A stretch of 64,000 bases of DNA from Atriophallophorus winterbourni (taxonomy: Eukaryota > Platyhelminthes > Trematoda > Plagiorchiida > Microphallidae). The notes below the pieces were generated by a model, which was not told the DNA's origin, ran no database searches, and was given only the letters and a program-made list of their open reading frames with translations. The translations under genes and the position numbers were made by a program. Positions within the stretch are counted from its first letter, which is position 1. Every line of letters starts with the position of its first letter. Location: NCBI GenBank assembly GCA_013407085.1, contig JACCGJ010016197.1, positions 1 through 64,000 of the forward strand, read 5' to 3'. Below, piece by piece: positions 23,455-34,958 of this stretch.

Positions 23455-23520
23455 ATCCCCATCCCTAACACACCACTACCGGTTCCGGGCTGTTTTCCAT
23501 CGTCAGGTGGAGACAGTAAG
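23455..23520 (-). ncRNA. Hammerhead-like motif, second sequence class
   Basis: On the minus strand: stem I strand TCCAC, CTGACGA (fits CUGANGA), TGGA, loop AAACA, GCCC, then GGAACCGGTA and return strand GTGG. Stem I pairs CCAC with GTGG. GAAA is changed to GGAA and stem II is partly lost. The tail GTGTGTTAGGG then GATGTGAGC matches the arms at 6028-6236. Confidence 0.5.
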
Positions 23521-23524
23521 ATCA

Positions 23525-24779
23525 AAGCTTACTGCTTCCATTTGCACGCTGAGCAGACATTAGGCTATAGGCCATTAGGTATAGTGTTGGGAGAGTTTTT
23601 ATTCGACACATTGCATCATTGTTCATTCAATTTAGATAATGCAAATAGCTTGACTCTAATTTTGTATTAGATCCTTGCATCTAGACATAACATTTACTCA
23701 CTACTTAAGCCGATAAAAACCACCATGATGTAATTACATCTTTTAACAGAAACCATAACATTCAAATTAGGGTCTTTTTACATTTGTATCAGTAATTTTA
23801 TTTACTCTTAGAGTATAATTTGGAAATCGGTCAAGCATTTACTGGGCATAGTTTAATGCCCGATAAATGTTTATGCTGGGATTTCGAGACATGTCGTTAG
23901 TATAGCACCATCAGCAGTGAAAGAATGTGTTCTGGTTGTATCCTTTCAATGTGCGGTTGCGCAACTATTTATACTTGAATAATGTAGTCATTTAGATTAG
24001 GAACACTTCATTTCAGCTGACAATTTTTCAAATGCTAGGAGCTGTTGGACATACGTCACTGCATGAGAAAGATGATCTCCATTTTAGGCTGACGATTTAA
24101 CCTCATTTGCGTCTTCATCCACAAGTTTCGACCTCTGAGATTGTGTAAACTAATCGAGCTAACCGTATCTGATATTGGCTTACAAGTTCGTACGATTCAT
24201 GCGAAATAACGTTAAATACCTAGATTCGGATGTGAAGCTCAGGGACACGACAGATAAGATATCCAAGTAACTATTATCTTCACATTATTGAGGTGGGAAA
24301 TAGATTATGCCTGACTTGGTGAAAACTTCTGAGTTTAATAGAGGATTAACACGTTTTATCTTATCGTTTTAGAGCCTACGTCATAATGAGTATAGAAATC
24401 GAAGATCGGATAACATTCACAGTGCTTAGTCTCAATTCAAATAACTTATTACACAAAACAAAACCGAGTGATCGGGTGTCAGCAGACTGTGACATTTTGT
24501 GTTCGATATACGGCTGCATAGATTTACCGTCGCTGTTAATTCTTGTTAAATGATATGAATTAAAATACTTCATTTAATAATCCTAAAAAGCGATTCTAAA
24601 ACATACCCAGCTTCTTTTCCAACACTTCTAAATCTGTAGATGAAAAATCGGTTAGTCGTCAGATTTAATTGAAATCATTTTAGACATTTTCTTTTTCTAA
24701 CTTCTTTAAATCAAAGCCTTTTTGTTTAAAACTTAAATGAGTTAGCAATCGTTTTGGTATTGTGAAACGTTGTGGATTA
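23525..24779. other. Non-coding stretch
   Basis: No gene or repeat recognised. Confidence 0.3.
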
Positions 24780-25240
24780 ACATGTCGTCGTATGATGTTT
24801 ATCCTTTGTCTACAAGGGCAACGCGATCTACGCTGGCTGTGTTCTGTTTATTCAAAGTTAGAACGTTTGTATTCCAAACGATCTACTCCGTAGAGAGTTC
24901 AATTTAGTAAGACGAACATTCGTAGTTGCGCTATAAATATGTTTGCAAAGAAAAATGAAAGCACCGAACCATCGACTTGGGAGGAAATTGCATTTGATCA
25001 CTCATATCAGAGGCACAATGTGAATGCTCATGTTCATCCTTGGGAATAGCAGATACGCTTTTTGGCCGATGAGCTTAGAGCATCTAAGAATACTACTGCC
25101 TAACGCTATAATCGTTGTGGGATAGATTGATTCTATCAAATCGAGTTTTCTAGTTATTTAAAACACTTTGATGCATGAGATAATTGCATGCCTGTGTTGT
25201 ACATCCATCGTAGACATCGGTCGAAATAGGTCATGAGCAC
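24780..25240 (+). mobile_element. 3' end of an RTE-clade LINE
   Basis: The frame at about 24950-25130 reads STEPSTWEEIAFDHSYQRHN, a stop-broken match to the C-terminal region of the RTE copy at 5290-5475 (DFASWEELAL then RHCVKRRL). It is followed by the RTE 3' UTR block TGTACATCCATCGTAGACATC at 25197-25217. The 5' limit is uncertain. Confidence 0.65.
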
Positions 25241-25481
25241 GGATAATAGGTAGAAGTGAATGAGATGTTCGCCTAAACATTAGGTATAACCGGGATATAT
25301 GAATACAATGTGGTCTTGAGGTAAACGTGACGCTGAGTACACCGTGGTGTAGAAGAGAATCACTGGCAGTCGACATGATGTCTCCACTTTGGTATAGTTG
25401 TTAGTGGTTGCTCTACAATGAAGCAAGTTTTATTTGTTTTTCAACATGCTTCAAAAGACAAAATCAAGATTTTGAATTGTT

Positions 25482-25540
25482 CACATTTACACATTACAAC
25501 CGGTTTTCGGCTGTATGCTGTCCTCAGGAGCCGAAATCAA
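25482..25540 (-). ncRNA. Degenerate hammerhead motif, second sequence class
   Basis: On the minus strand CTGAGGA (fits CUGANGA) is followed by CAGC, loop ATACA, GCCG, AAAACCGGTT and GTAATG, then TGTGTAAATGTGAAC, which parallels the tail of the other class members. Stem I does not pair, so activity is unlikely. Confidence 0.4.
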
Positions 25541-25923
25541 GTAGCTTCTGGGACTATAAGCAACCCGAAAACTGGTCAGATGAAAGAATTGGAAAGTTTT
25601 ATCTTCCATTTACGCGTTCATCAGAGATTGTATCTTGCTCAAATTTCATTATTCATCGGATGTATAGAGATATAATTTACAGTTCAAAATAACTTGCACT
25701 CATTTAACATTTTGATAAGCAGCCTAATCCTTCGGAAATATATCACATCCAGAACTTACAAATTTGTCTATAATTTGCGATTGTTACGCGAAAATTAAAA
25801 AAGCTAATACTCGAACAAAGGTGGTATAATAAACATTTTGACAAAAATTATATGTTCAAGTTTTTCTAGTTAATCAAAATAACATTGACATGCTATGGGC
25901 TTACATATTAAACAGCAACTTAC
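25541..25923 (-). other. Probable intron following the signal-peptide exon
   Basis: Non-coding. A second good donor word, GTAAGT, occurs on the minus strand at 25759-25754, behind an AG at about 25769-25768. This would bound an 8-nt microexon, but nothing proves it. Confidence 0.25.
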
Positions 25924-25998
25924 CGGTTGGTAGGTCCCCAAGCTGATCTCCACTATCAAACACATCAACAGAATGCAAGCAAAAACAATCTTCATCAT
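25924..25998 (-). CDS. First coding exon of a small secreted protein (signal peptide)
   Basis: ATG at 25998 starts 25 codons with a classic signal peptide: two Met, Lys, then a hydrophobic core rich in Ile, Leu, Val and Cys, ending in a small-residue Ser-Leu-Gly site before Thr-Tyr-Gln-Pro. The frame stops exactly at a perfect donor, CCG followed by GTAAGT, giving a phase-0 intron. A TATA-like box lies about 50 bp upstream of the ATG. A short 5' exon encoding only a signal peptide and ending in phase 0 is the layout of the micro-exon genes (MEGs) of schistosomes, which make variable secreted proteins from tiny exons of 3n length. Later exons should lie to the left but are too short to find by eye. 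A normal small secreted protein is the alternative. Confidence 0.6.
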
Positions 25999-26046
25999 TT
26001 CCGAAAATTTCTCAAACCGATTACTGTATTGTGAAACTGACCACGG

Positions 26047-26054
26047 TTTAAATA
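26047..26054 (-). promoter_or_regulatory. TATA-like box of the secreted-protein gene
   Basis: Minus-strand TATTTAAA, about 50 bp ahead of the start codon at 25998, which places a start site near 26020. An inverted CCAAT (plus ACCAATGG at 26074-26081) lies about 25 bp further upstream. Confidence 0.45.
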
Positions 26055-26257
26055 GAGTGCTCTCGGCTTAGTGACCAATGGCGTTTTACCAGGACTGTCC
26101 AATGGTGTGATGATAAATTTCTTTCGTCGTTGAGCGAAAACTACTTTAAGAAGAAGACGTTATAAGGGTAAACAAAGTTAGATTTTGCAGATTCTGTTTA
26201 TTAGGGTTTGTACAAGCGGTCAGGCGCTTCAGTCGCTGATTGATGACCAATGTTGTG

Positions 26258-26345
26258 TTGCTCACATCCTTACACCAGAACCCACAACTCTATTTGAGGA
26301 CGGCAAACAGCCAGGCACTGTTCGTGGTGTGTAAGTGGTCATTCA
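26258..26345 (+). ncRNA. Degenerate hammerhead motif with inverted-arm remnant
   Basis: CTATTTGAGGACGGC is followed by loop AAACA and GCC, then GTTCGTGGTGTGTAAG. This matches the second hammerhead class, with CTGATGA decayed to TTGAGGA and GAAA lost. Just before it (26258-26278) TGCTCACATCCTTACACC is the inverted form of the class tail, a remnant of a second arm. Confidence 0.4.
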
Positions 26346-26473
26346 TTAGCACCTCGATCGCTTGACAACAAATAACTGTGATTCTGCATTTGAACATCGT
26401 TTCCGTTGTATCAACCGGAAGTCTAAATTTACCACTCCTCCACTGCTACGAGTCTCACCGAAGCCTAACTTAA

Positions 26474-26541
26474 TGTCTCCACCTCATGACGGCAAACAGC
26501 CAGACAACTTAAGTGGTGTGTAAGTGGTATGTGAGCAAAAC
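26474..26541 (+). ncRNA. Degenerate hammerhead motif, second sequence class
   Basis: GTCTCCAC, CTCATGA (one core change), CGGC, loop AAACA, GCCA, then GACAACTTAA and GTGGTGTGTAAG, ending in TATGTGAGCAAAAC. Stem I (CCAC with GTGG) is intact. The first core box has G changed to C and GAAA is lost. It lies 190 bp from the motif at 26286 in the same orientation. Confidence 0.5.
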
Positions 26542-27179
26542 TTACATAGGTCTGACGCGTAATGTTGAGAACATAAACAACATATAATAGCACTACAATC
26601 ACCACCTTCAGTTGGTTGTCTCAATGAACAGCTGGGATATGGGCTGATTGATCTTGTGTTCATCGGTACGACTTTACACCGTAGGGATTCAACAGGCGGT
26701 TTAGTGAGAGATTCAATTAAAAGTGGGGGTTAGAATGCTACACAATGGCATTCTCTGTGCTCACTAATACTCTACTGACTTATGATAGGTGAATCAATAA
26801 TATGATTACTTGATCAGTTCCAAACATCTTTTACCATATTTACAAGAAATCAGCAGCAGTATTCGAGAATGCTTGAACGTCAATGTTTACATTAATGTTT
26901 ACCATAAAAAACGGTACAAAATATCAACGAGATAAATGCATTCCCAATTTTTCATGACTACATTCTTTTGAACTTTCGCAGTTCGTTTAACTTGATTGTA
27001 TTTTCCACGCTCCGATAAATATCATTACGAATTTCTTCTATTCCTTGAATTTCCAGTAAAATAGAATAACTGTTTTACTATATTATTGATATTTTTCTGA
27101 TTAATTCCGCCAGAAATAAAATCAGCTTGTATTTTTCTACTGAACTATCAATACGCACCTTTTACCGATAGATATGAGA
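26542..27179. other. Non-coding stretch
   Basis: No gene or repeat recognised. Confidence 0.3.
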
Positions 27180-28330
27180 TCAAAAAATACCTGCCTCAAC
27201 GGAAAATGTGGCAATTTTGGCTAAGGGCATCGAGTGCACAGCTTGCAAGCAGGAGCTTACCCTAGCTGCTCAGGCATACATAACTCTCACTACGGGAAAT
27301 ATGCAGAATACCGCTGGTTGCAGTGGTATTGTACAATGTTGAACAATGTTGATTTTCCGGGCGTTTGCTACGTGTGAAATGCATGTAGAAGTAAACAGCC
27401 TATTGATATACCCACAAATCGTCCACATGGGGCAAATCTGGAATCTAGAATAAAGATTTTGGAAAACTGTTATCGAAAACTTGAGGAAACAGTTAAACCA
27501 TTTTTAGTAGATACATTTGCCAACCCGAAATATATGTTTTTCAAGGATGATAAAAATACGCATAAAGGTGCTCCCTTAACTTAGTGTAGTGAAAGCTAAT
27601 CCGGGTGTGATAAAAATGGACCTAGTGAATGCTGCTTACCGTGGTCCTCCTTTGATAAATTAGCGAACACTTAAGCCAGAAATCCCAACCGTCTGGTTCC
27701 AGATCAGATCCAAACAAGAAACGCAACACTACCGCTCTTTCAAAGAGGACAGATAACGCTCTCAGTGTAATCTACACAAATCTACCGTAGTCTACAGATA
27801 CACTTTTTAAAGCAAAACAAGCACAAACGTTCAAGGAATGGGCTAAGCTCTGTAAACAAATGTGCTGGATAACAATAGAACTTCTTTCGTTGACACGCTT
27901 AACTAGGTGTGAATGATCCCCACACGTTAACCGGCTGTCCCTATTAAGGGTGACATTACGAACTAAATCTGAGATGGAATAAGTCATACTTAATGCATAT
28001 CTACTCAGATCTTGTCCTGATTTGAATTACCAAGCTGGAAAAGAATACGTCAATTCACTTGTCAAGACAAGTCAACATCATGTACTTTCATATTACTCGG
28101 TGTCCCCGTAAATGTTGACCAAGTATCAACTTCGGAACCAAAGCAACATGATTTAAACAATTTGATCTCGTGATAAAATCGTAGTTGAGACTTTTAAAAT
28201 TCTTGAATCATACAACTACAAAGGCAATGTGCCCAGTCCTCTGAATATCAATTTTCTAATGACCGACATGATGACCACTATCAATATCAACTGGAACTTT
28301 TCCCACGCATAGCTTTCACCAGACGTAAAA
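27180..28330 (+). pseudogene. Decayed CR1 ORF1
   Basis: Blocks match the intact ORF1 at 61981-63309 in order. DFPGVCYV and the following NACRS (about 27352-27395) fit its EIPGVCYICQTCRS finger end. A SRIKILENCYRKLEE helix follows. NALSVIYTNL (about 27750) fits NLSVICTN, LSLTRLTRC then SLLRVTL (27885-27960) fits AVTRLV then LLKVTL, and SYNYKGNVPSPLNINFL (about 28215) fits SNYKGDGPPPLKLTFL. Many stops and shifts are present. ORF2 of this copy is not adjacent. Confidence 0.75.
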
Positions 28331-28559
28331 CTTATCGTAGTCAACCGTGCTCCTGCACTAACACACGGATGCGAATGTACGATAAGCATCATTTACCGCA
28401 CGCCACTATCATAAAAATCTTTTAATCACAAACTAATCTAATCCTTACATTACATCTCAAGCTACTAGAATACTCACATTCTGATGAAGAAGTAAGCACT
28501 CCTTGCATTCAATTAAAAATAAATTTATGGAAGCTATCGAAATTGCTTCATTGTACGAC

Positions 28560-30615
28560 TACGTTGACTAGCCAACTCTTAGATGGGGTATGGACCAAAC
28601 TTCAACCATTGAACGTGTCTTAACGAATGAAGCAACCACGGTAGAGCATATTCAATAGCTGGCACCACTGCAAAAGAGTGACCATGCGGTGCTCTTTTCA
28701 TTGTGTATCGCAAACAAGCAAACATAATCATTCCTATCAGTCCGTGGCCAATTGATCTTAACACGCGCTTGCAGACATATAGATTTGTAACGCGATGCTG
28801 CCACCGAATGGGAGCCGGTAACGTGTGTCAAAACCGAAAGCCGACGAACATTATCCGCTCCGAAAGACCAGGTTTTGCAGCCATAGGGTAGTGTAGTACG
28901 CACCACTGCGTTGTACATTCGACCTTAAGTATGGCGTGAAACACTGTGTCGACGCCTCATGTGGAGAATGTTAGCAAAGGCTACACCAGCTTTGCGAACA
29001 TCTTGAGAGACAAGGTGAGTAAAGCTTTCTACCAATTGAAGATTAACATCGCACACCGTGAAATTCGGAAGAGAGCAGCACCAATCTTGAGTAAGTGTTT
29101 TCACATCGCAATACCTTGGAGCTTCAGGTGCCAGGTGGTCCGGAGCTTGATTTATTATATGAGGGTCATCTCCCAGAAGTGCGATGTCATCCACATACTC
29201 TAGATTGGGAGATCTCCCCTGGCAGAAATTCAACACTTGCACCCCTAGACCAGCTGAAGCCTTCCTGGGGACAACGTCGATCGCGAAGTAAATATACGAA
29301 CGGCGTGATAAGACAGCCCTGATGCACCGCGCTAGATATATTGAACGGGACGACAATTGTCCGTACGCTCGAACCATGCCCGAAGTTCGCCAATATAATG
29401 CTTTAAAGATCAAAACATACTTGTCGGTCATTCCATGTCTCAACAGACATTACCAAACACTTTTGCGATCTATTGAATGGAATGCTGCTTCCATGTCATG
29501 GAATATCATTATAGTTGATCTACGAAATGTGTTTCTTCGCTCTCGTATTTTGGGGAACTGAAAAATGATGCCAACTCTAATTAGCCTGAATTCCTCGGAG
29601 AACCGTGAGAACATTAAGCCTGGCAACATTCCACTGCCTTGCAACGTTTCTAAGTTTCCCGCCAAAGGCAGCGAGAGCTTAGCGCAGACTACAGCAGAAA
29701 GTGACTCTGGACAGGTGCCCCAGTATGAACGGCAGTCTTGCACACTCCCTCGCTACGAGAAGCTGATAGCAATATGGTCAATTTTTGTGAACAAGGCCAC
29801 AAATGGATTCTTTCAGGTGAAGCAGTAACGCTTCGAATGTCGGAATTTAGTGCTGACCACGTAGAGGGTGTACTCTGAGCACAAGCTAATCTGTCTTTCA
29901 CCGTTGTCATTACGATTGCAATCGAGAACACGTGCGTTCATATCTCCAGCTAAGACAACGATGTCACTCTTCGATGCAAGTCTAATGAGTTCTTGCAATC
30001 TTCCGTAACACTCATCCTTGTCAAGTTCAAAGCTACAATTAGTCGGTGCTTAAGCAGCAACCACTAACAGGTGGCGGGATTGGTTGCGAAATCGAACTTC
30101 CTTGCCAGAACCTTATCGCCATAGTGCATAAAGGCGACCGTTGACTGGGATCCAGTCTAACAGTGCGTCCTAAGCTCGATCACTCAAGACGATTCCGACA
30201 CCAGATTGACCAGATACCACGGCATCGTCATCAGTGAACAAACGTAGATAGTTTGACTTGCGTATGTTCGAATAATTAGACAATCGTGTAACTGAGATAG
30301 AGTTATGCATGCGTGTTTCCGACAAACAGCACACATCGACGTCGAGGCTATGAAGCGTGCGAGCCAAGGCTGCCTGCTGTCCGATGCTAGCTAAAGTGCG
30401 TACAATAAAAGCCGCCAATTTGAATGGTACGTGCGGGCGGAAGCAGGCAACATGTTCAAAGTGACTGTATTTGGAAATCTCGATGAACAAGCTGCACTTA
30501 TGTCAGGGATAACCGAAGAACCACAAAACGGGAAAAAGTTATTAAAAATATTTGCATGCACTGTGACATCATTGAAAGCATTTGGAGCACGGAACACGGG
30601 ATGACGTATCTGCAA
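28560..30615 (-). mobile_element. SR2-like RTE LINE fossil
   Basis: A single copy in minus orientation, from the N-terminal leader of ORF2 (about 30615) through endonuclease and RT to the C-terminal region (about 28570). It is the most complete RTE copy in the window, although it has many stops. No 3' UTR block was recognised to its left. Confidence 0.75.
28575..30490 (-). pseudogene. Decayed SR2/RTE ORF2 (endonuclease and RT)
   Basis: Endonuclease: KLAAFIVRTLASIGQQAAL and DVCCLSETRMH (catalytic Glu, about 30330), GVGIVLSDRA (about 30190), DIVVLAGDMNARVLD (catalytic Asp and Asn, about 29950) and DNGERQISLC (about 29910). The SDH site has decayed (DCRSYWGTCPESLSAVVCAKL, about 29720). RT: IIFHDMEAAFHSIDR near 29480 (motif A), LEYVDDIALLGD near 29200 (motif C, Asp-Asp kept), LVESFTHL near 29010 and TLPYGCKTW near 28890. 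The wording follows SR2-type RTE elements of schistosomes. Several frameshifts and stops show that it is dead. Confidence 0.8.
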
Positions 30616-31329
30616 TGTTTAACAGTATTTTCATAATTGGCTGTGGGCGTGATACTACCCGTTTGCAACCACAACTAACAGTTGTTATCCGGATTAGAAC
30701 TAAGAAGTGGTTAGATACAAAAAAAACGTTTCGCATAACTAAATTTTAATTTTGGTAAGGAGGCAATTCTGTAAGATACAGAATCACGTTGCGACTTTGG
30801 CAAGAGAAAATCGCGTGCAATTCCCATGGAACTAGCTTCTCTACAAAATACTAAATCAGCGATCAAGAATAAAACCAGAAGTATTCTGTGTACAAACCCG
30901 TGACTCACTCCGCTCAAGATACCGCCGATGCCTCAGCAACGTCTTCCTCAATTGTCTTCAATGTTAAGAGTTGTATCTCATATCAAATTTTACCAAGTTT
31001 AACAAGTTTGGAATTATTAAGTGAAATGACTGTTAATGGTTGGCTGGATGGGATCTTGGTCAACTAAACTGAAAGAATTCCCTTGGCGAAGACAAAATTA
31101 CACACGTACTTCACAGGTTTCGCGTTGGAAAAGAAGCATGTCTGTTAATTAATGTATGGCATAACAACGGGATATGTTCACCTTATTTTGTTGGTCACAT
31201 ATAAGTGTGTTACCATTTAACCCTGCGATATGTAAACTGTTCCGGCTTGAAAATCTCTGCATCAAACGTATCATCTTGGCACGCAAGTTCTACTATGGGT
31301 ATCCTCCAACCTAATCTTGAATATCATTG
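30616..31329. other. Mostly non-coding; one weak signal-peptide-like frame
   Basis: The minus frame 30917-30711 (68 codons) begins with a hydrophobic stretch followed by Arg-Glu-Ala-Ser and later a Lys-Arg pair. That could be a tiny secreted precursor, but a TTTGTAG acceptor word inside it and the lack of any promoter make this doubtful. Confidence 0.2.
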
Positions 31330-31850
31330 CCGGAATGTGGGGAATAATGCCTCTTCTAACATGTGACCTGTAAAATGGATTTTCAGGATTTTCACCCCGA
31401 AACCTTACCCTGGTTAATTATTACGTGTTTACTTCCTGTTATGGAATATGCCACTCAAACCAGGGCATCATGTCTGTGAAAGTATATCGAACTTCTTGAC
31501 AGAATTTATCATTGTGAGACAAAGTTGGTCCACCGTTACAGAAAATTCCGTATCAAACATCGAATGTTAACCTGAATCTACACGATATTTTCAACGACCT
31601 ATGCGGAGTGACCTCCTGTTGGTATTCAAAATCTTGCATAATGAAAACCCTCCCCTTTAACACTTGCTAAAGCCTGATAGCCTCACTCGAAAGCAAAAAC
31701 ACTCAAATTTTTAAGGATTCCGCATTCGTGGTTGAATATTCGTCGTAATAGTTTCTCGAGAGAGTTTGTTTTACTTTAAACATTTTGCTTTTAGAAAAAA
31801 CACGTTTCAAATCTGTCGAGGTTTTCCCATCTAAACGTGATAAACATATG
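31330..31850 (+). pseudogene. CR1 ORF2 C-terminal fragment
   Basis: The translated frames give FSGFSP, then MEYATQTRA (31440), YIELLDRIYHCETKLVHR (31484-31537) and RIPHSWLNIRRNSFSRESL (31719-31770). These align with IFGRFPP, VDYAVQAWT, ISLLERIYHKATKMV and QIPHSRLNCRRHFFAVRV of the young CR1. Several stops and frameshifts. Only the region after RT motif E is present. Confidence 0.7.
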
Positions 31851-31924
31851 AAGAACCATGCGGTATGTGATTGTCCCATTTGATTTTGGGATGATTTTCT
31901 ATGATCACTCAAAGTATATCGTTA

Positions 31925-32070
31925 TCCTATGGTTAATGTTGAGCTTCTTGTTATTGTTAACCTCCTTTGGTTGATGTCTACCGTGGATGTACATTACAAA
32001 CGCATGAATTTCATGTTCTACTGCTTTTGGAATGACTAAACTGTGAAGTCTCAGAACCGATGGAGGTACA
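31925..32070 (-). mobile_element. RTE 3' UTR fragment
   Basis: On the minus strand the block TTCATGCGTTTGTAATGTACATCCACGGTAGACATC matches the RTE 3' UTR at 5540-5575 and 25190-25220; I give it here only as a position guide at 31977-32012. No coding part accompanies it. Confidence 0.55.
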
Positions 32071-32239
32071 CAGTTTTCGTCAGCAGTTTGCTGATTTCGC
32101 AGAAAATGGCGTTTTGAACATAAAATGTCCAGCCATTACCATTGCCAATCTAATGATAAAGCAGAAACGCCAGTAAAAGAACCGAATTAAATAATGAAAC
32201 AAAGCCAGGATGCTAAATTTGATCCGTATTAAGCGCTCC

Positions 32240-32935
32240 TGTAACAGAGTAGTACGCCATCCACCGGTATAGAATCAAGCCCAGCACAAATACTCACGGG
32301 TTGACGCAGAAGGACGAGGATATCATTTGGAGGATCTGGAATACGCTGATCATGTCTGCTTGATATCACCTGACCCACAACGTTTTCAGAGAAAGGCCGA
32401 TAGACTAGCACACTTTGCTTCATATGCAGGACTACGCGTGAATACCGAAAAAACAGAAGTCCTCCGTGTGCTAACTGATAAGCACCCATCAATCACCATC
32501 AATGTTAAAGCAGTCAAAGACATCACGCAGCATTGTTTCAATAAGTGGTGGCACGGACGAAGACATAGTCGCTAAGATCGACAAAGCAAGATACGCATTC
32601 ATAGCTTTGAAACCCATTTGGGGCTCGAAGGTTCTATAAAAACGCACGAAACTACATATATTCAGAAGAAACGTCAAATCCGTGCTACTCTATGGATGAC
32701 AAACATGGCGAGTGAGAGCAAATTCTTCTGGCCGCTTACAATCATTCCACAATAATTGCCTTCGTCGAATTATTGGGGTGAAATGGCCAGAAAAGATATA
32801 GAATCAAGATCTGTGGCAGATTCCTGTTGAGAAGCCGGTCGCCCAGTAGATCAGTAAAAGAAAGTGGAGATGGGTTAGGCACACATTGCGGAAACCTTAT
32901 GATGACATCTTCTCAATCGGAAAGAGACCGTATTA
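32240..32935 (+). pseudogene. RTE-type RT C-terminal fragment
   Basis: The frame 32327-32575 begins with the RT motif C relic LEDLEYADHVCLIS (YADD to YADH). It continues with LAHFASYAGLRVNTEKTEVL, then a decayed thumb region (RQIRATLWM and SESKFF, ending in KRKWRW-like sequence near 32860). This is the order seen in RTE ORF2 proteins of flukes. It stops at the left edge of the 3.45-kb array at about 32935. Confidence 0.75.
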
Positions 32936-33579
32936 TATTACGGTCAGAAACTGCTGATATAGAACGCCACACCGGATGAAATAATGCGCTTAGAATGTGT
33001 TATAATTTTCATTTTGACGATCAATCTCAAGGCGTACGTTATGCGACTGTCCGTATTAACTCGCTAAATTCAAAAAACTTTTACTCCATATACCGCGTTG
33101 CACTGTGATTTTTGTTTGGCTACAATGATGTTTTTGAGATATGATTTTAAACATAATCTTTACGGATGAGTAATCACTTCTTCGACGGCCTCACAAGTGC
33201 AGAACATCGGTCACCAAAACAACACGTTCTCTGCACATGTGGCCGGATAAGCACTGTGTGTTGCAAGATCGTACGCGCTGGTGCACCCTCTGATCTATCG
33301 ATCCATGAAACTCAAGTTTCTGAATTAGCGTAGCTCATTTCTCAAATCGATTAAATCAAAATATGACTTGATATGAGCGTTTTGCTCATATTGAGTTTTG
33401 TCAATTTCGCACAATACAGTCATATGAGTGGTTAGTTCTGATTGTATGCTACGAGTTCGATTTATTCTGATGGAAATGCTCCATTCACCGACAAACTTAG
33501 ATCCCTTTAGTTAGCTTCGCGAATGGAGAATTCTGTGATAAAGAACATATTTTAAAAAAAAACAATTACAATACAGATA

Positions 33580-34610
33580 AAACGACAGGAGTATGCTACA
33601 TCTGTCATGTATGCAGAATTGAAACCAAAAACTGTACCAAGACGACTGCGAGCTCACAGAATGAAACTAATATGGGGATTTTGAATTTAGAGGAGCGCAT
33701 ACAGAGAATTAAAGGTTTGTTGAATGATTTATTATTAAGCAAACTGAAGCCTAAACTTCAATGTGGAGATCGTGTTTTATCTCCGTTTCTATGGAGGCAA
33801 GTAGGCGATAAACGCGATGATTAACATACAGACATTCAACCTAGCACAGCTGAGCCGCTCCCATGATCCGCGTGCCTTGGGAAGGTCTGAAACACATTCA
33901 ACACAATCCGATACTAAAAAGCGCGCCGTTAAACAACACTAATCGCAAAACAGATAAGGCTTCGAAGAAACGAAATAACATATCCATTAATCGTGATGCA
34001 CATTCATTGAGTGTCATTTGTACTGACGTTCCGGAGCCAGAATGCACTCTTTTCAAAGGCCGTCAAAGGCATGAAGAAGAAAATGGAAGGAACTGTGTGA
34101 ACTAATGAAACTTGGAACTGTAGTGCCGTTAGCATTGACTCGTTTAACTAGACGGCGTGATTCACCTCATCAGGATAAACCCAGACTGTTGAGAGTTAAC
34201 TTAAAAAATGAGCATCGCCTCGAAGACGCTAAACACTAATTTCTTACCTACTTGGATCTAACAATTCACTGAATATTCGTATTCATGCTGATATTCCATG
34301 GTACGAAAAGAGGAACAATACATACGACAATAGAAAGATATCTAGTCGCAATCTCATCATCCTCGGTGTTCCAGGAATGGCAGGTAATCCTCAAGATTAC
34401 GAGTGAGCTGAGGATGACTACAGACAATCGAGTTTTCTGGCTGATAACATTTTAGTCGAAATGGCCGTTTCCGTGAATACTTTCAGACTGCCTTTCTTAG
34501 CAAACTACGAAGGTAATGTGCCACGTCCACTAAAAATAAACATCACAATGAGCACCATGTTTGATACTGTACGTTCCAACTGGAAGTGATGGAACACAAA
34601 ATCCCACAAA
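33580..34610 (+). pseudogene. CR1 ORF1 relic, array unit 1
   Basis: Frames give GVCYICHVCRIETKNCTKTT (33590-33650), which matches the finger end of the young ORF1, then LEERIQRIKGLLNDLL (matches VQRIEGLLNELL), LSVICTDV (34007), PLALTRLTRRRDSP (34131) with LLRVNL, NLIILGV-like words near 34350 and PLKINI (34528). The N-terminal Cys pairs of the PHD finger are lost. Several stops. Confidence 0.7.
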
Positions 34611-34958
34611 ATGTAATCCTTAGCGATCACATAAACACTCATATAAATGCAGACAAACTCTGCACTAAATACTCTCTGGATTGATGGAGCCCTATGAACT
34701 GAACCAAGAAATGGATTTTTACCTGAGACACACAATGAGCAATCGAACGCAATGCCACCCCAAACTACTCCCTAGTGTAGACTGGAGCTAGATAAAGAAA
34801 TCGTTTTTGGTTAACTAGAGGATTCGAGTTGCACCACTCAACTTAAAACGACCGATATGCTACTTAACTTGTCCAAAAACAGAAAAGTGCCGACTCTTCC
34901 GGAGTCGGCGTGACAATGACGGTTCTCAGATTATGTCATCACATGACACCATCCATCT

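Noticed and set aside
29095..29828. Plus-strand frames of 75-87 codons opposite the SR2-like RTE
   Set aside because: Antisense shadows of the minus-strand RT and endonuclease relic.
33863..34105. 80-codon frame repeated almost unchanged in five array units, as a conserved small gene
   Set aside because: It lies over the ORF1 relic, its end (LSVICTDV onward) matches CR1 ORF1, and its sameness is explained by recent copying of the whole unit.
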